Part shown: piece by piece, positions 5,021 to 5,183 of the stretch
How positions within the stretch are numbered: position 1 is the first letter of the stretch
Layout of the letters: each line of letters starts with the position of its first letter
The notes under the pieces: generated by a model
Databases searched by the model: none
What the model saw: only the letters and a program-made list of their open reading frames with translations
What the model was told of the DNA's origin: nothing
Source of the DNA: Paracoccaceae bacterium
GTDB lineage: Bacteria > Pseudomonadota > Alphaproteobacteria > Rhodobacterales > Rhodobacteraceae
Reading direction: 5' to 3'
DNA: 5,183 nucleotides
Assembly: GCA_902525995.1 (NCBI GenBank)
Contig: CABZJG010000137.1
Location: forward strand, 1 to 5,183
Program-made: the position numbers and the translations under genes

Positions 5021-5051
5021 CTCGGAAAGAAGGCAACCGAGATTGCGCTTC
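4989..5051 (-). ncRNA. Candidate small structured RNA / 5' leader of the DUF3800 gene
   Basis: The predicted transcript starts about 7 bases after a good -10 box and ends in an intrinsic terminator, giving about 62 bases. Visible pairings: GAAG (5051-5048) with CUUC (5032-5029) and GCAA (5046-5043) with UUGC (5036-5033), with C5047 bulged, enclosing the loop UCUCGG. CUCGG in that loop (5041-5037) can pair with CCGAG (5025-5021). With the inner 4-bp stem this makes an H-type pseudoknot; otherwise the two pairings are alternatives. The terminator hairpin follows directly. A published comparative survey described several DUF3800 RNA motifs found next to such genes; whether this is one of them I cannot test here. 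It could be an antitoxin-like RNA, an attenuating leader or an independent small RNA. Confidence 0.55.
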
Positions 5052-5057
5052 GAAATA

Positions 5058-5086
5058 AATATAGGGTTTTTCCTACAGAATGTAAA
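5058..5086 (-). promoter_or_regulatory. Predicted promoter for the structured RNA and DUF3800 gene
   Basis: TTTACA (5086-5081), a 17-base spacer and TATATT (5063-5058) match sigma-70-type consensus well, with five of six and four to five of six positions. Transcription would start near 5051, where the first base of the predicted RNA stem lies. This coincidence supports both the promoter and the RNA. Confidence 0.6.
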
Positions 5087-5151
5087 CAAGGGTATTTCTT
5101 CGTAAGCTCTCTTGACGAGTTTGTTTGTTTTAAATGCTGCTTCATGCGTTA

Positions 5152-5183
5152 ATCTTGACTGTAGGCGTTATTTTTGTCAATAT
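5152..5183. promoter_or_regulatory. Inverted repeat with overlapping divergent promoter-like boxes at the window edge
   Basis: ATCTTGAC (5152-5159) and GTCAATAT (5176-5183) match as inverted repeats at seven of eight positions. Each arm holds a -35-like TTGAC and a weak -10-like sequence for the opposite direction at 17-base spacing (TTGACT to CAATAT on plus; TTGACA to CAAGAT on minus). It could be a regulatory site for a gene beyond the right edge, but the -10 boxes are poor and the match may be chance. I see no gene in 5087-5183. Confidence 0.25.

Noticed and set aside
4980..5036. 19-residue N-terminal extension of the DUF3800 protein
   Set aside because: It would be encoded by the terminator palindrome and T-tract and lies before the family's usual first strand. 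The ATG at 4979 has a suitably placed AGG.
5001..5051. tRNA fragment or integrase attachment site
   Set aside because: The stems do not form a tRNA arm with a T-loop, and no CCA end is seen. The sequence is better explained as a leader RNA and terminator.

Overview
The window looks like an accessory, partly decayed bacteriocin and mobile-element region of a Gram-negative bacterium. I favour an alphaproteobacterium, from the style of the IS110-family transposase start, the tyrosine integrase and the short double-glycine leaders, but no rRNA, tRNA or housekeeping gene is present to prove it. Nearly everything reads on the minus strand. The exceptions are a transporter remnant on the plus strand at the left and the uncertain edge signals at the right.

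Left edge (1-747). The N-terminus of an IS110-family transposase runs off the window on the minus strand, followed by its non-coding end (about 93-320). Next to it lies the plus-strand 3' end of a bacteriocin-type ABC exporter. That remnant lacks Walker A, the membrane domain and any peptidase domain, and also has a one-base frameshift at an A7C4 run. The transporter was probably split by the IS110 insertion.

Middle (760-3172, minus strand). This is a compact bacteriocin operon. A promoter region with a perfect -35 box and an overlapping inverted repeat leads into three paralogous small Gly/Asn/Asp-rich peptides (A, B, C), none of which is obvious to a gene caller. A and C share a 15-residue double-glycine leader. 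B has no leader, and C carries an in-frame amber codon exactly at the first residue after the GG cleavage site. All three end in an NDNDGGG-type tail with a terminal serine. After a hairpin come a two-helix membrane protein and a 467-residue CPBP-type membrane protein with an unidentified cytosolic C-terminal domain. The last two overlap by 14 bases and are the best immunity candidates.

Right (3173-5183, minus strand). A complete tyrosine recombinase overlaps the 3' end of a DUF3800 (predicted RNase H-fold) gene by 26 bases. Upstream of the DUF3800 gene is a good promoter, then about 62 bases that can fold as an H-type pseudoknot or alternative hairpins, then a perfect 20-base palindrome with a T-rich tail (an intrinsic terminator) ending directly at the DUF3800 ribosome binding site. 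Promoter, small structured RNA, terminator and nuclease-like ORF is the layout of type III toxin-antitoxin loci and fits the known association of DUF3800 genes with structured RNAs. I regard this as the most promising system in the window. The transporter lesions and the amber codon suggest that the bacteriocin part is decaying, whereas the DUF3800-integrase part looks intact.
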